From Candidatus Gallionella acididurans (GTDB lineage Bacteria; Pseudomonadota; Gammaproteobacteria; Burkholderiales; Gallionellaceae), in the NCBI GenBank assembly GCA_001577345.1, contig LSLI01000010.1:1-64000 (forward strand): a stretch of 64,000 nt of DNA, given 5' to 3'. Below are positions 21,232 to 31,917 of the stretch, in pieces. Under the pieces are notes generated by a model. The model was not told where the DNA came from. It did not search any database and saw nothing but the letters and a program-made list of their open reading frames with translations. The stretch's first letter is position 1, and each line of letters begins with the position of its first letter. The position numbers and the translations under genes were made by a program.

Positions 21232-21866
21232 TTAGCCTCGCCCAATACATCCATTTTCATCATGATCAGGCTGCGATACATGCTTTGCGGGTCGATTTTG
21301 TCGTAAGCCAGCTTGTATGCGCTTCTCGCTTCGGCAGCTTTGCCCTGGGCACTGAACACATCGCCCCTCAGGTCGGCATACAAGCCGTCGAATGCTTCCG
21401 CATGCTTTTCATCCAGCTGTTTCAGTGCACCGGGGTAATCTTTATCGTCCAGCAGCACCGTGGCCAGGCGCAATCTGGCAACATCCCTGACCGTGGCTTC
21501 GCTGGCATGATCTATCACCCATTGCAATTGCGTCCTGGCACGCGCCATATCGTTGCTCAGTCCATTCACCTGTGCCGCCAGTAGCGCGGCGCGCGGGGCA
21601 TAGGCGGTGGAAGCGAATTTGTCCATCACTGCGGCAGCGGCATCATTGACGCGCTTGGGATCTTTGCTGGCGATCTGCTCAATTTCCTGCTGGTACAAAC
21701 TCGATGCCTCGCTTGATTGCTTTTGCTGGTAATACTGCCAGCCGCGCCAGCCGCCCATCGCAACAAAGACGGTAATCACCGTAACCAGTATCCAGTTACT
21801 GTTGTCATTCCACCACGCCTTGAGCGCGTCGAGTTGTTCCTGTTCCTGCAAATCCAGTGCTGCCAT
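21228..21866 (-). CDS. yfgM: YfgM-type tetratricopeptide membrane protein
   Basis: A 212-residue protein with one N-terminal transmembrane helix (WILVTVITVFVAMGGW, about 20-37) and a periplasmic TPR-like domain. In E. coli YfgM is a SecYEG-associated factor working with periplasmic chaperones. Its place between hisS and bamB is the classic neighbourhood. It overlaps bamB by 4 bp and lies 9 bp after hisS. Confidence 0.88.
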   Translation of the reverse strand: MAALDLQEQEQLDALKAWWNDNSNWILVTVITVFVAMGGWRGWQYYQQKQSSEASSLYQQEIEQIASKDPKRVNDAAAAVMDKFASTAYAPRAALLAAQVNGLSNDMARARTQLQWVIDHASEATVRDVARLRLATVLLDDKDYPGALKQLDEKHAEAFDGLYADLRGDVFSAQGKAAEARSAYKLAYDKIDPQSMYRSLIMMKMDVLGEAK

Positions 21867-21875
21867 GTCGTACTC

Positions 21876-23144
21876 CTACTTGATAAATTTATTGACTGTT
21901 TCAATCAGGTTGCGCACGCTCACCCGTTCCTGCTCGCCGCCCTGCATCGGCTTCACGCTGACTTCGTTCGTTTGCGCCTCGTCATCGCCGATCACCAGCG
22001 CAACTCTCGCACCGCTGGCATCGGCCTTTTTCATTTGCGACTTGAAACTGCCGCCGCCGCAATGCAGCAGCACTTTGAAATCGCTGTCGCGCAATTGCTC
22101 CGCAACGCGGCTGGCCAGGCGGACGGCGAGATCGCCATTATGTACCACATACACATCCACTTCCTGTTTCGGCAACACCATGCCATCGTCCTGCAGCAGC
22201 GCCAGCAATCTCTCCACACCCATCGCAAATCCGGTTGCGGGAGCTGCCTTGCCGCCGATCTGCCCGACCAGCCCGTCATAGCGGCCACCCGCGCAAATGG
22301 TGCCTTGTGCCCCAAGACGGGTGGTCACCCATTCGAACACGGTGCGATTGTAATAGTCCAGTCCGCGCACCAAGCGCGGATTGATCTCAAACGGCACATC
22401 GTGATATTTGAGCATAGCCTGCACTTGCTCAAAATGCTGTAGCGCGCCATCTTCCAGCTCTTCCATCAGCCTGGGCGCGGCGGAGATCATCTCCTGCATC
22501 GCCGGATTTTTGCTGTCCATTATGCGCAGCGGGTTGCTGTGCAAGCGCCGTTGTGCCTCGGCGTCCAGCAGATCCGCATGCTGCTCAAAATAGGCTATCA
22601 ATTTTGCGCGGTGGCGTTGCCGGGCATCGCTATCGCCCAAGGTGTTCAACTGCAGCGCAACATCACGCAAGCCCAGCTTGTTCCATAGCCTCGCGCACAT
22701 CACGATTTGTTCCACATCGATATCCGGGCCTGCGAAACCCAGCGCTTCGACACCGAACTGGTGGAACTGGCGGTAACGCCCTTTTTGCGGGCGCTCGTGG
22801 CGGAACATCGGCCCGCTGTAATACAGGCGCTGCGGTGCGTTATACAGCAAATTGTGCTGCAGCACGGCACGCACGCAGGAAGCTGTGCCCTCGGGACGCA
22901 ATGTCAGCAGGTCACCGTTGAGCGCATCAGCGAAACTGTACATCTCCTTTTCGACGATGTCGGTCACTTCGCCAATGGCGCGCTTGAACAATGCGGTCGG
23001 TTCGACCAGCGGCATGCGGATGTTGCGGTAGCCGTAGCTGTGCAGCCAATCGCGCGCAACCTCCTCGAACCATAACCACAGCTCCGCCTCGTCCGGCAGA
23101 ATATCATTCATGCCGCGTACGGCCTGGAGCGTCTCGTTACTCAT
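21876..23144 (-). CDS. hisS: Histidyl-tRNA synthetase
   Basis: A 422-residue class II aminoacyl-tRNA synthetase. Motif 2 is in [20 protein letters not shown]. The histidine-A motif is [15 protein letters not shown]. Motif 3 is in [15 protein letters not shown]-terminal anticodon-binding domain ([21 protein letters not shown]) ends the chain. Length is normal. It is in the ispG-hisS-yfgM-bamB-der order conserved in many beta- and gammaproteobacteria. Confidence 0.98.
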   Translation of the reverse strand: MSNETLQAVRGMNDILPDEAELWLWFEEVARDWLHSYGYRNIRMPLVEPTALFKRAIGEVTDIVEKEMYSFADALNGDLLTLRPEGTASCVRAVLQHNLLYNAPQRLYYSGPMFRHERPQKGRYRQFHQFGVEALGFAGPDIDVEQIVMCARLWNKLGLRDVALQLNTLGDSDARQRHRAKLIAYFEQHADLLDAEAQRRLHSNPLRIMDSKNPAMQEMISAAPRLMEELEDGALQHFEQVQAMLKYHDVPFEINPRLVRGLDYYNRTVFEWVTTRLGAQGTICAGGRYDGLVGQIGGKAAPATGFAMGVERLLALLQDDGMVLPKQEVDVYVVHNGDLAVRLASRVAEQLRDSDFKVLLHCGGGSFKSQMKKADASGARVALVIGDDEAQTNEVSVKPMQGGEQERVSVRNLIETVNKFIK

Positions 23145-23177
23145 AAAAAATCCTGGCGTGCAGCCGGTAGCCGCGGG

Positions 23178-24428
23178 CTACAAGCCGGCCGCTGCTTCCC
23201 GCCTCGCGTATTTCCGTTCAACATACTCGTCGACAATGTGCGTGAATTCTGCCGCAATGTTGTCGCCGCGCAGGGTCATGGCTTTCTGGCCATCGATATA
23301 GACAGGTGCAGCCGGGCTTTCACCGGTGCCCGGCAGGCTGATGCCGATATTGGCCAGCTTGCTTTCGCCGGGTCCGTTGACCACACAACCCATCACCGCC
23401 ACAGTCATGTTCTCTACACCCTCATGGCGCTCCCGCCAGACCGGCATCTGATCGCGCAAATGGGTCTGTATCCTTTGTGCCAGCTCCTGGAAGAAGCTGC
23501 TGGTGGTCCGTCCGCAGCCGGGACAAGCCGTGACCATGGGCGCAAAAGCGCGCAAGCCCAGGGTCTGCAATATCTCCTGCCCGACCAGCACTTCCTGGGT
23601 GCGATCGCCGCCGGGTTCAGGTGTCAGCGAGATGCGTATCGTGTCGCCTATGCCTTCCTGCAGCAATACCGACAGTGCCGCAGTGGAAGCAACGATCCCT
23701 TTGGAGCCCATGCCCGCTTCGGTCAGACCGAGATGCAAGGCGTAGTCACACTTCAATCTCAACGACCGGTAAACCGCGATCAGATCCTGCACATCGCTGA
23801 CCTTGCATGACAACACGATGCGGTTATGAGCCATACCCAGCTGCTCGGCACGGTCCGCGCTTTCCAGTGCCGATGCAATAAGCGCATCGCGCGTCACTTC
23901 GCCCGCTGTCCTGGGCTGCGCCAGGCGCGAGTTTTCATCCATCATGCGCACCACCAGGTTCTGGTCCAGGCTGCCCCAGTTCACCCCGATGCGAACCGGC
24001 TTGTCGTAGCGGATGGCGGTTTCTATCATCATCGTGAACGGATCATCTTCCTTGCGGCTGCGCCCGACGTTGCCCGGATTGATGCGGTACTTCGCCAATG
24101 CCTGCGCGCAATCCGGGTAGTCGGTGAGCAGGCGATGGCCGTTGTAATGAAAGTCCCCGACCAGCGGCACATCGCAGCCCATGTCGTCCAAACGCGCTCG
24201 TATGTTCGCCACCTGTGCCGCAGCCTCGGGAGTGTTGACCGTGATGCGCACCAGTTCGGAGCCGGCCTTGGCCAACTCGAATACCTGTTTGGTGGTTGCT
24301 TCCGCATCGGCAGTGTCGGTGTTGGTCATGGCCTGCACCACGATAGGCGCGCCGCCGCCCAGCATGACCTTGCCGACCAACACCCGCTGGGACGGGCGAC
24401 GTATGATGATAGTTGCGCTCATGTTCAC
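23178..24428 (-). CDS. ispG: 4-hydroxy-3-methylbut-2-enyl diphosphate synthase
   Basis: A 416-residue iron-sulfur enzyme of the MEP isoprenoid pathway (MEcPP to HMBPP). The N-terminal TIM-barrel region begins [16 protein letters not shown]. The 4Fe-4S ligands sit in [11 protein letters not shown] and CVVNGPGE. Two starts compete: GTG 24428, overlapping the rodZ stop, and ATG 24422. The ATG is the more ordinary choice, and only two residues differ. It would feed the farnesyl diphosphate used by hpnCDE. Confidence 0.97.
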   Translation of the reverse strand: MNMSATIIIRRPSQRVLVGKVMLGGGAPIVVQAMTNTDTADAEATTKQVFELAKAGSELVRITVNTPEAAAQVANIRARLDDMGCDVPLVGDFHYNGHRLLTDYPDCAQALAKYRINPGNVGRSRKEDDPFTMMIETAIRYDKPVRIGVNWGSLDQNLVVRMMDENSRLAQPRTAGEVTRDALIASALESADRAEQLGMAHNRIVLSCKVSDVQDLIAVYRSLRLKCDYALHLGLTEAGMGSKGIVASTAALSVLLQEGIGDTIRISLTPEPGGDRTQEVLVGQEILQTLGLRAFAPMVTACPGCGRTTSSFFQELAQRIQTHLRDQMPVWRERHEGVENMTVAVMGCVVNGPGESKLANIGISLPGTGESPAAPVYIDGQKAMTLRGDNIAAEFTHIVDEYVERKYARREAAAGL

Positions 24429-25498
24429 TTCAGCTTCAGGTGCGCCACTTCGCTGTACTGGTTGATATACGGCTTCAGATTGACTTCCTTGCCCTGGAAA
24501 AACAAGCTGGCCGATGCAGCATGGCCGATCAGCATCGAGAACGGCGGGTTACCTTGCACCCGCAATTCGCTGCCGGGCGGGTTGACCTGCGACGACAGGA
24601 TGTTGCCGTCCCTGTCCTTGATTTCTGTCCATGATTCGTCGCCAAACAGCAACAGCAATTCCGAGGGCGCCTCACTGGTACCGGGAGATGTCACGGAACT
24701 TGCTGACGCAAGCTCTGATGCAGCTTTCTTGGCGGAAGCAGAGCGCTTCGCGGCTAGCGTCTTCGCTTCACGGACCGAAGATGCCGCCCCGGAGGACCGG
24801 AGCTTGGGTGTGGCATGGACAATCGGATCAATGGTGCTGGATTTCAGCACCAGCGGTTCCGAGAGCATCTTCGAACTCGGGACCCGCGCAACGGGCACTT
24901 CAGTCCGCTTTGCTTCGGGCTGTTCTCTGGGCTGTTCCTTGAACTCTTCCCTGAACTCTTCCCTGAACTGTTCCTTGGGCTGTTCCTTGGGCTGTTCTAT
25001 TGGCTGCTCTTTAGACAGCTCTTTGGATGCTTCCTTAAGCAATTCTTTCGCATGTCTGGGCGGGGCTTTAAAATGCCAATACGAAAATCCCGCCACCATC
25101 AGGGCCAGCACGATCGCAGCACTTAACCAGATAATATTTTGCTGTCGATTCGACTGTTCGCTCGGAAACGGAACATCAACCGCAGCGGGGGGTGTTTCCA
25201 GAGCAGGTGCTTTGGTCAGCGGCAGGCTCGCCAGCAATATTTCCGCATCCAGTCGCAATATCTTGGCATAACTGCGCACGAAGCCGCGCAAGAATGCGGC
25301 CTCGGGCAGGTTTTTGAAATCGTCCGCTTCCAGCGCCTCTATCTGGCGCGGCGCGAATTTGATTTGCCCGGCCACTTCTGCCACGGTCAAGCCGCGTTTC
25401 TCGCGCGCTTCACGCAGCATTTTTCCTGCTGAAGCCGCCTGCTGGGAGCCGGAATTCTTGCCCTGCCCGGAATTATTTTCAGGAATGTTTTCCATCAT
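24425..25498 (-). CDS. rodZ: Cytoskeletal HTH protein RodZ
   Basis: A 357-residue bitopic protein that links MreB to the envelope. The Xre-like HTH lies at about 27-95 ([19 protein letters not shown]). A TM helix follows at about 122-142 ([17 protein letters not shown]), and the C-terminal beta domain starts with [13 protein letters not shown]. Between TM and C-terminal domain is a striking run of 11 tetrapeptides of the (K/R)E-x-x type, encoded by a 12-bp minisatellite at 24917-25048. It overlaps pilW by 4 bp. Confidence 0.92.
   Translation of the reverse strand: MMENIPENNSGQGKNSGSQQAASAGKMLREAREKRGLTVAEVAGQIKFAPRQIEALEADDFKNLPEAAFLRGFVRSYAKILRLDAEILLASLPLTKAPALETPPAAVDVPFPSEQSNRQQNIIWLSAAIVLALMVAGFSYWHFKAPPRHAKELLKEASKELSKEQPIEQPKEQPKEQFREEFREEFKEQPREQPEAKRTEVPVARVPSSKMLSEPLVLKSSTIDPIVHATPKLRSSGAASSVREAKTLAAKRSASAKKAASELASASSVTSPGTSEAPSELLLLFGDESWTEIKDRDGNILSSQVNPPGSELRVQGNPPFSMLIGHAASASLFFQGKEVNLKPYINQYSEVAHLKLK
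24917..25048. repeat. 12-bp minisatellite inside rodZ
   Basis: Eleven imperfect 12-mers run head to tail (for example GGGCTGTTCCTT at 24929 and 24977, GAACTCTTCCCT at 24941 and 24953). They encode [20 protein letters not shown] and on. Unit length is a multiple of three, so gain or loss keeps frame. Confidence 0.9.
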
Positions 25499-26250
25499 TT
25501 ACCACCCAACAGCAATTGTGTTTCATGCGCATCAGGATAACGATTGCGTAGTTGCATGCCATAGCTCCCCTCTGAAATACGGTCTCCGGTCTTGCGGCTG
25601 ATGCGCACACCGAGCCAGAGTTGTTCCGCGGTCAGCCCGTCGGTCTTTTTGGCAAACTTCACGAAATACTGTCTGGCGGCGGAGTAATCGCCTTCTGCAA
25701 AGTTCAATTCTGCCAGCGCAAAGATCGCCTGCGTCAATCCGGGCTGCACGATCAGTGCCTGTTTAAAAAAATCCTCGGCGTCCTTGTTGTTGCCGGCTTT
25801 CCTGGAACAAAGTCCGGCATTCAGATAGGCGCGGCCCGGGGTCGGATACAAGGGATTTTTTATCGCTGCCATGAACTGCGGGATGGATGCATTTTCCCTG
25901 CCGCGCTGGCACAAAAACCAGCCGTAATTGTTGTGCGTATCGGAATCCGTATCATCGAGGCTCAGACTTTTCCTGAAATCCTCCTCCGCATCCTTGTCCT
26001 CGCGCAATGACATGTGCACCAGCCCCCTTACGCTATAGGCCGGCGCATAGTCCGGATCGGCCTTCACGGCTTGCGTCAGCTCGTCCAGTGCGACCCCCAT
26101 TTGCGAACGCTGATAATACAGGCTGGCCAGTTCCGTGTGCACCTTGGCACTCTTGTAGGATGTGGAGTCATTCGTAGGCGGCGTGCTGCAACCGGCAAAC
26201 GACAGCAGCGATAGCGCCAAAAAAGACCAGCGGAAAATCGTCCTGTTCAT
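25495..26250 (-). CDS. pilW: Type IV pilus stability lipoprotein PilW/PilF
   Basis: A 251-residue outer-membrane lipoprotein of six TPR units that assembles the PilQ secretin. The signal is MNRTIFRWSFLALSLLSFAG with lipobox FAGC (Cys 21). TPR pairs run from about 37 to 240 (LASLYYQRSQMGVALDEL and on). AGGTG precedes ATG 26250. It overlaps rodZ, following the rlmN-pilW-rodZ-ispG order known in proteobacteria, and it complements pilU at 8.3 kb. Confidence 0.92.
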   Translation of the reverse strand: MNRTIFRWSFLALSLLSFAGCSTPPTNDSTSYKSAKVHTELASLYYQRSQMGVALDELTQAVKADPDYAPAYSVRGLVHMSLREDKDAEEDFRKSLSLDDTDSDTHNNYGWFLCQRGRENASIPQFMAAIKNPLYPTPGRAYLNAGLCSRKAGNNKDAEDFFKQALIVQPGLTQAIFALAELNFAEGDYSAARQYFVKFAKKTDGLTAEQLWLGVRISRKTGDRISEGSYGMQLRNRYPDAHETQLLLGGK

Positions 26251-26270
26251 TTTTCACCTCGGATAGTCAT

Positions 26271-27353
26271 CTATACGACTCCTACAGAACGGTTCAGCGT
26301 TCGCCTGGTTTTATCCCGCACTTGGCCTGCCAACTGTCCGCAAGCCGCGGCGATATCATCTCCGCGCGTCTTGCGCGTGGTCGTCACGATGCCAGCCTGC
26401 ATCAGCACATCGCGGAAATTCTGGATCGCCTCCGGACGCGAACGCCGATAATGGGTTTGCGGGAACGGGTTGAACGGGATCAGGTTGAATTTGCACGGCA
26501 CATCGCGAACCAGATTCACCAGCTCCCGGGCCTGCTGCACGGAGTCATTCACGCCTTCCAGCATCACATATTCGAAAGTGATGAAATCGCGCGGGGCACG
26601 CTCCAGATAACGCCGGCAGGCGGCCAGCAATTCCTTGAGCGGATACTTCCGGTTGATCGGCACCAGCTCGTCGCGCAATTTGTCATTCGGCGCATGCAAC
26701 GATACCGCCAGCGCAACGGGGCATTCCTCGCGCAACCTGTCCATCGCCGGCACGATACCCGAAGTGGACACGGTGACACGGCGGCGCGACAACCCATAGG
26801 CCTGGTCGTCCAGCATCAGACGCAACGCGCTCACGGTGTTGTCGAAATTCAGCAAGGGTTCGCCCATGCCCATCATTACCACGTTGCTGATCTTCCAGTT
26901 GCCATCGGCATCCTTGCCGAGCTGATGATTCGCCCACCACAACTGGCCGATGATCTCCGCCACGCTGAGGTTGCGGTTGAATCCCTGCTTGCCGGTTGAA
27001 CAGAACGAGCAATCCAGCGCGCAACCGGCCTGGCTGGAAATGCACAATGTGCCACGATTCTCTTCGGGTATGTAAACCGCTTCCACGGCATTTCCGGTAC
27101 CCACATTCAGGAGCCACTTGCGCGTGCCATCGTCTGACAATTCTTCGCGCAGCACCTCCGGCGCGATGATGCAGGCGCTTTGCGCCAGCTTGCCGCGCAA
27201 CGCTGCCGCGATGTCGGTCATCGCGGCGAAATCGGATTCCCCTTCCTTGTATATCCAGCGCATCAACTGGCGTGCGCGGAACGGCTTTTCGCCCATTTCC
27301 GTAAAATAGCCGGCCAATGCGTGGGCATCAAAGTCGAGGAGGTTTTGCTGCAT
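26271..27353 (-). CDS. rlmN: 23S rRNA/tRNA adenine-C2 methyltransferase RlmN
   Basis: A 360-residue radical-SAM methylase that modifies A2503 of 23S rRNA and A37 of some tRNAs. The cluster motif is [11 protein letters not shown] (CxxxCxxC). The methyl-carrying cysteine is in the C-terminal [12 protein letters not shown]. The SAM region is [12 protein letters not shown]. The upstream gene is ndk, 9 bp away. Confidence 0.97.
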   Translation of the reverse strand: MQQNLLDFDAHALAGYFTEMGEKPFRARQLMRWIYKEGESDFAAMTDIAAALRGKLAQSACIIAPEVLREELSDDGTRKWLLNVGTGNAVEAVYIPEENRGTLCISSQAGCALDCSFCSTGKQGFNRNLSVAEIIGQLWWANHQLGKDADGNWKISNVVMMGMGEPLLNFDNTVSALRLMLDDQAYGLSRRRVTVSTSGIVPAMDRLREECPVALAVSLHAPNDKLRDELVPINRKYPLKELLAACRRYLERAPRDFITFEYVMLEGVNDSVQQARELVNLVRDVPCKFNLIPFNPFPQTHYRRSRPEAIQNFRDVLMQAGIVTTTRKTRGDDIAAACGQLAGQVRDKTRRTLNRSVGVV

Positions 27354-27362
27354 CTTTAACTC

Positions 27363-27788
27363 TTAGCGTGAATGAACATTCTTCTTCGGAAAGAAATAAG
27401 CAATCTCGTTGGCCGCGTTTTCTGCGGAATCCGAACCATGCACGGCATTGGCATCAATGCTGTCGGCGAAGTCGGCGCGTATCGTGCCTTTCTCGGCCTT
27501 CTTGGGATCGGTCGCGCCCATCAGGTCGCGGTTCTTCAAGACTGCGCCCTCGCCTTCCAGCACCTGAATCATCACCGGTCCGGAGATCATGAAATCCACC
27601 AGGTCCTTGAAGAACGGGCGGGCGCGGTGCACGTCATAAAAACCTTCCGCTTCGGCGCGGGTCAGGTGGCGCATCTGCGCAGCGATGACCTTCAGGCCGG
27701 CATTCTCGAAACGGGTATAAATTTGGCCGATGACATTCTTGGCAACTGCATCGGGTTTGATAATCGACAGGGTACGTTCAACAGCCAT
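27363..27788 (-). CDS. ndk: Nucleoside diphosphate kinase
   Basis: A 141-residue enzyme balancing NTP pools. It has [12 protein letters not shown] at the N-terminus and the active-site histidine in NAVHGSDS. Full length. It is likely the first gene of the minus-strand run to der. Confidence 0.98.
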   Translation of the reverse strand: MAVERTLSIIKPDAVAKNVIGQIYTRFENAGLKVIAAQMRHLTRAEAEGFYDVHRARPFFKDLVDFMISGPVMIQVLEGEGAVLKNRDLMGATDPKKAEKGTIRADFADSIDANAVHGSDSAENAANEIAYFFPKKNVHSR

Positions 27789-27856
27789 GCTACTTTCTCC
27801 AGACTTTAAAATAATGGTTAATAAAAATGACCCGGCATTCTATCAGGATTTGCCTG

Positions 27857-29224
27857 TCAGTGCCCCTGCAATACTACCGCTATGGCTGATTCGTGCCCGC
27901 CTGCCAGATACTCCGACGCGATCGCCACGCCGGGCACGCATACCAGCTTTTCGCCGCAATACAGCAGCGGCATGCGGTCGCGATGCCAGGGAGTGACGTG
28001 TTGCTCCTGCAAAAGGTTCTTCAGGGTGCGCGTTGCGGCATTCGGATGGGAACGCAGGGTCTCGCCGCCCTGCCGCAGGCGCAGTGTCACCGGGGCGAGC
28101 TGCAGCTTCGCCGAACTGATACCCGGCCTGTGGTCATGCTGGAACAGCAGGCGCGTATGCAGTGCGGGCCATTCCAGCTCGGCCTCCCCGTGCCACGTCA
28201 ACATCAGGTTCCTGTCGAAATCTTCCATGGCCGGCAACGCGTACACCCTGCCCTGATAGCGGCGCACCTGCCAGCCGCTGTAATTCACACATACCGCCGC
28301 ATCCTGCCGCGCATTGCATAACTGGTTCAGCATGTCGTCCAATTGAACCAATTGCGGCATTGGCGCGCCTATACCGTGCAGAAAATAGCGCAGCAGATTC
28401 TTCGCGCGCGCTGGATCGAGAGATCGCAAGGTTTCCGCGGCAATGGTTTCGCCGTCTATCTTCCCCGCGCCATCCTGCCGGGCCAGTTCGTCGAGCAGCA
28501 TGGTCGCCTCGGCGAAATGCCGCGCGCTGCGCGTCAGGGTGTCGCGGTATGCCGGAAATCTTTCGCCGAGCAAAGGCAGCACGCGATGGCGCAAAAAGTT
28601 GCGCGGATAATTGTCGTCGGCGTTGCTCTCGTCTTCTATCCAGTGCAACTGGTGTGCCGATGCATATTCGAGTATTTCCCGGCGCGAACAATGCAGCAGC
28701 GGCCTGACCAGCGCGATCGAATCAGAAAGCCCGGACATCTGCGGCTGCTTTGGCAGGGACAGGGGCATCGCGCTTGCGCCGCGCACCCCTGCCCCGCGCA
28801 ACAATTGCAGCAACAGCGTTTCCGCCTGGTCGTCGGCGTGATGCGCCACTGCCACAAAATCGCAGGGCTGGCGGGCAAAAGCCGCATGGCGCAACTTGCG
28901 CGCCGCGGCTTCGATGCCAAGCTCGCGCAGCGGCGTGATATCCACGCGTTCGATATGCAGGGAAATGTGCAGGCTGGCACATAGGTCTGAGCAGAAATCA
29001 GACCACTTGTCGGCATTCGGGCTGATGCCGTGATGGACATGCAATGCGGAAATTTGCCAGGAAAATCGTGCCGAGAGCTTGTCCAGCAGATGCAGCAACA
29101 CCACCGAGTCCACGCCGCCGCTCAATCCGACCAGGATAGTGCTATGCGCGGGGAGCAGCGGCGCAATCTGCGCTGCCACACGTTCGGGGAGATTAACTAA
29201 GCGCGATTTCCTTGAACTTGCCAT
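27857..29224 (-). CDS. tilS: tRNA(Ile)-lysidine synthetase
   Basis: A 455-residue PP-loop ATPase that attaches lysine to C34 of tRNA-Ile2 so that it reads AUA. The PP-loop is [16 protein letters not shown], followed by the typical [13 protein letters not shown] and [17 protein letters not shown]. The central and C-terminal TilS domains fill the rest. The ATG at 29224 lies 32 bp inside the end of accA; a later GTG near residue 17 is possible. Confidence 0.95.
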   Translation of the reverse strand: MASSRKSRLVNLPERVAAQIAPLLPAHSTILVGLSGGVDSVVLLHLLDKLSARFSWQISALHVHHGISPNADKWSDFCSDLCASLHISLHIERVDITPLRELGIEAAARKLRHAAFARQPCDFVAVAHHADDQAETLLLQLLRGAGVRGASAMPLSLPKQPQMSGLSDSIALVRPLLHCSRREILEYASAHQLHWIEDESNADDNYPRNFLRHRVLPLLGERFPAYRDTLTRSARHFAEATMLLDELARQDGAGKIDGETIAAETLRSLDPARAKNLLRYFLHGIGAPMPQLVQLDDMLNQLCNARQDAAVCVNYSGWQVRRYQGRVYALPAMEDFDRNLMLTWHGEAELEWPALHTRLLFQHDHRPGISSAKLQLAPVTLRLRQGGETLRSHPNAATRTLKNLLQEQHVTPWHRDRMPLLYCGEKLVCVPGVAIASEYLAGGHESAIAVVLQGH

Positions 29225-30161
29225 AACTCATCAGGCGGTTGAAGCGATCCTGCATCAGGGTTGCAACAGGCTTGCTTTGCGCGGTCTTGAGCGCTTCCTG
29301 CAGCGCTTTTTTCACGCTCTGCATGGTTGCCTGATAATCGCGGTGTGCGCCGCCCAGCGGTTCGGCGATGATCTTGTCCACCAGGCCCAAAGCCTTCAGA
29401 CGCGTCGCGGTGATAGCCAGGGTCTCTGCGGCATCGGGGGCTTTCTCCGCACTTTTCCACAGGATCGAGGCGCAGCCTTCCGGCGAAATCACCGAGTAAG
29501 TGCTGTACTGCAGCATCAGCAGCGCGTCGCCCACCGCGATAGCCAGCGCGCCTCCGGAACCGCCCTCACCGACCACGGTACAGATGATGGGCACGCGCAA
29601 TTCGCTCATCTCGTAAAGGTTGCGCCCGATCGCCTCGGATTGCCCGCGCTCTTCCGCTCCCACTCCCGGATACGCGCCCGGCGTATCGATAAAAGTCATG
29701 ATGGGAATATTGAATTTCTCCGCCATGCGCATCAGGCGCATCGCCTTGCGATAACCCTCCGGGCGCGGCATGCCGAAATTGCGGATGATCTTTTCCTTGG
29801 TATCGCGGCCCTTCTGGTGGCCGATCACCATCACGCTCTGTCCGTTGAAACGCGCCAGCCCGGCCACGATTGCCTTGTCATCGGCATAGACGCGGTCGCC
29901 ATGCAACTCCTCGAAATCGGTAAACAGCGCGGCCGCGTAATCCAGCGTATAGGGCCGCTGCGGGTGGCGCGACACCTGCGAGATCTGCCAGGGTGTAAGT
30001 TTGCTGTACACGTCCTTGGTCAAAGCCTCGCTTTTCTTGGCCAGACGCGAGATCTCGTCCGCGATGTCCAGCGCCGAGTCATCCTGCACATAACGCAGTT
30101 GCTCGATCTTGTCTTCAAGTTCTGCTATGGAACTCTCAAAATCCAGAAAAGATATCTTCAT
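29193..30161 (-). CDS. accA: Acetyl-CoA carboxylase carboxyltransferase subunit alpha
   Basis: A 322-residue subunit of the carboxyltransferase that makes malonyl-CoA for fatty acids. Family blocks are [47 protein letters not shown] and [12 protein letters not shown] used ATG 30161; the longer frame begins with TTG at 30167. tilS overlaps its 3' end, the accA-tilS order common in betaproteobacteria. Confidence 0.97.
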   Translation of the reverse strand: MKISFLDFESSIAELEDKIEQLRYVQDDSALDIADEISRLAKKSEALTKDVYSKLTPWQISQVSRHPQRPYTLDYAAALFTDFEELHGDRVYADDKAIVAGLARFNGQSVMVIGHQKGRDTKEKIIRNFGMPRPEGYRKAMRLMRMAEKFNIPIMTFIDTPGAYPGVGAEERGQSEAIGRNLYEMSELRVPIICTVVGEGGSGGALAIAVGDALLMLQYSTYSVISPEGCASILWKSAEKAPDAAETLAITATRLKALGLVDKIIAEPLGGAHRDYQATMQSVKKALQEALKTAQSKPVATLMQDRFNRLMSYGKFKEIALS

Positions 30162-30255
30162 GTTCAAGTCCCGTTGATATAACTGTCAGCCATCCGGCTT
30201 GCCCGGAGATTTTTGCCGGGCCAGTCATTGGTTATAAAAATGCGCCGCGATGATA

Positions 30256-31788
30256 CTACAAACCGAAGAATCGTTTAATGGTCGCCAGCACCTCGCTGCG
30301 CTGGCCGCTGCTCACCTTGTCCAGTGGTTCCTGGCCCATATTCCGCAAAACACTGTCCAGTTGTGCGCGGCGTTCGACCAGAATGTGCGACACTTCATCG
30401 GCAATGCTCGGGCGCGCGCGCATGATCTCCTCGAATGCCTCCTTGTCGAGGCGATAACATTCCACATCCGTCCTGGCGATCACCGAAGCCGCTCGCGGGG
30501 CACCGGTCATCAGGCTCATTTCGCCAAAAAAATCGCCTTTGGTCAATACATTCAAGACTTGTTTTTTGCCATTCGGCGCATCCACACACACCTCGGTTTC
30601 ACCGTTGATGATGACGAACAGCCAGTGTTGGGCGGGTTCGCCCTGTCTGGTTATCACGTTGCCCTTGGCAAACGGCTTGTACTTCAGGCGCGCAGCCAGC
30701 TTTTGCAGTTCCTCCTCCGTCATCTGGGCGAACAGTTCGACACGCTTGAGCGTTTTGACGCGGCGCGTCAATTCGCGCTGGTGTGCCGCTTCCTGGTATT
30801 TCTCGTTTTCCCTGATGTAGTGGACGTTCTGTTCTTCCACGGCCAGCTTGATGCCGGCACGCTTCAGCGCGGTATAAACATGCCAGCGCACCGCACCATC
30901 GGTCGGGTCGTCAGCCGCAAGGTCTGAAAGCCAGTAACGCAGCCCATACCGCGCATAGCCCTTGTCTATCTCCATCAGCACGCAACTGGGCGCGGGTGTC
31001 TTGGCGACATTGTCGATATCGGCCTGCATGATGGCGTCTTCTATCGCCGAGACAACCTTGCCGGGCATCACCTCCAGGCTTACGCCGAACCAGATCCAGC
31101 GCCGCCACTGCACCGGCTGGTCACTGCGCCGTCCCAGCACCATGAATTTGTTCTTCATCAGCTGGCTGTTCGGAAACACCACTGTTTCCCAGTTGCGCGT
31201 CTCGACCAGCGTGGAGCGCCAGCGTATGTCCACCACGCGCCCGACTATGTCGTCCACCTTGATCCAGTCGCCGACCTGGACAGAATTGTCCAGCTGCAGC
31301 GCAAGACCGCCGAGAATATTGCCCAGAGTGTCCTGCATCGCGAACGCCACCACGGCTGTGATCATCGCCGAAGTCGCCACGATGCTGCCCAGATCCAGGC
31401 CGGCATAGCGCAACCGCACCAGACCCCATGCGACATAGGCGACAATCACGAAAATATCTTCGGTAATGCGCGGCAGGGTCAACCGTGCAAACGGCAGGAT
31501 GATGCGGAACACCAGCAGGCCCCACAGCCGGATCAGCGCGATCCCGCCGCCGATCACGAACACCTCGTGCAGCACGTCGGCGGCCGTTTCGAGTTGCATC
31601 GCGTGGGTCAGGCCGCTGATGAATTGCCCAAGCAGGCAGGCGAAGAAGAATCCCAGCGTGTTAAGGATGCTGCGGCGCTCCTCCTTGTGAAAATGAAACA
31701 GCAGGAACGCCAGCGACAATGTCATGACCAGCACGAGTGTCGATTCGTCGCGCCAGAAATAATGAATTGCGGTATCCAAAAATGGCAC
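30256..31788 (-). CDS. MscS-type channel with C-terminal cyclic-nucleotide-binding domain
   Basis: A 510-residue inner-membrane protein. Several N-terminal TM helices lead to the MscS pore and beta domain (AFAMQDTLGNILGGLALQLD, then VQVGDWIKVDDIVGRVVDI). After a linker helix near 345-365, a cNMP-binding domain of the Crp fold spans about 370-490, with GDFFGEMSLMTGAPRAAS as its phosphate-binding cassette. This architecture fits bacterial cyclic-nucleotide-gated channels of the MscS superfamily rather than simple osmotic valves. The gene is alone, between accA and the end of the malonate operon. Confidence 0.9.
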   Translation of the reverse strand: MPFLDTAIHYFWRDESTLVLVMTLSLAFLLFHFHKEERRSILNTLGFFFACLLGQFISGLTHAMQLETAADVLHEVFVIGGGIALIRLWGLLVFRIILPFARLTLPRITEDIFVIVAYVAWGLVRLRYAGLDLGSIVATSAMITAVVAFAMQDTLGNILGGLALQLDNSVQVGDWIKVDDIVGRVVDIRWRSTLVETRNWETVVFPNSQLMKNKFMVLGRRSDQPVQWRRWIWFGVSLEVMPGKVVSAIEDAIMQADIDNVAKTPAPSCVLMEIDKGYARYGLRYWLSDLAADDPTDGAVRWHVYTALKRAGIKLAVEEQNVHYIRENEKYQEAAHQRELTRRVKTLKRVELFAQMTEEELQKLAARLKYKPFAKGNVITRQGEPAQHWLFVIINGETEVCVDAPNGKKQVLNVLTKGDFFGEMSLMTGAPRAASVIARTDVECYRLDKEAFEEIMRARPSIADEVSHILVERRAQLDSVLRNMGQEPLDKVSSGQRSEVLATIKRFFGL

Positions 31789-31917
31789 GGTTACTCCTCG
31801 CGTACTGATAGCTGCATTTTACACCAACGGACATGGCGTCCGGTGCCGCGTCGGATGTTGAAAGTCGCTGGTTATGCCCGCAAAAGGGGAGAGTGGGAAG
31901 GAATCGCCGCGCGATAT

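Noticed and set aside
24917-25048. Possible CRISPR array
   Set aside because: The 12-bp units are contiguous without spacers and lie in frame inside rodZ.
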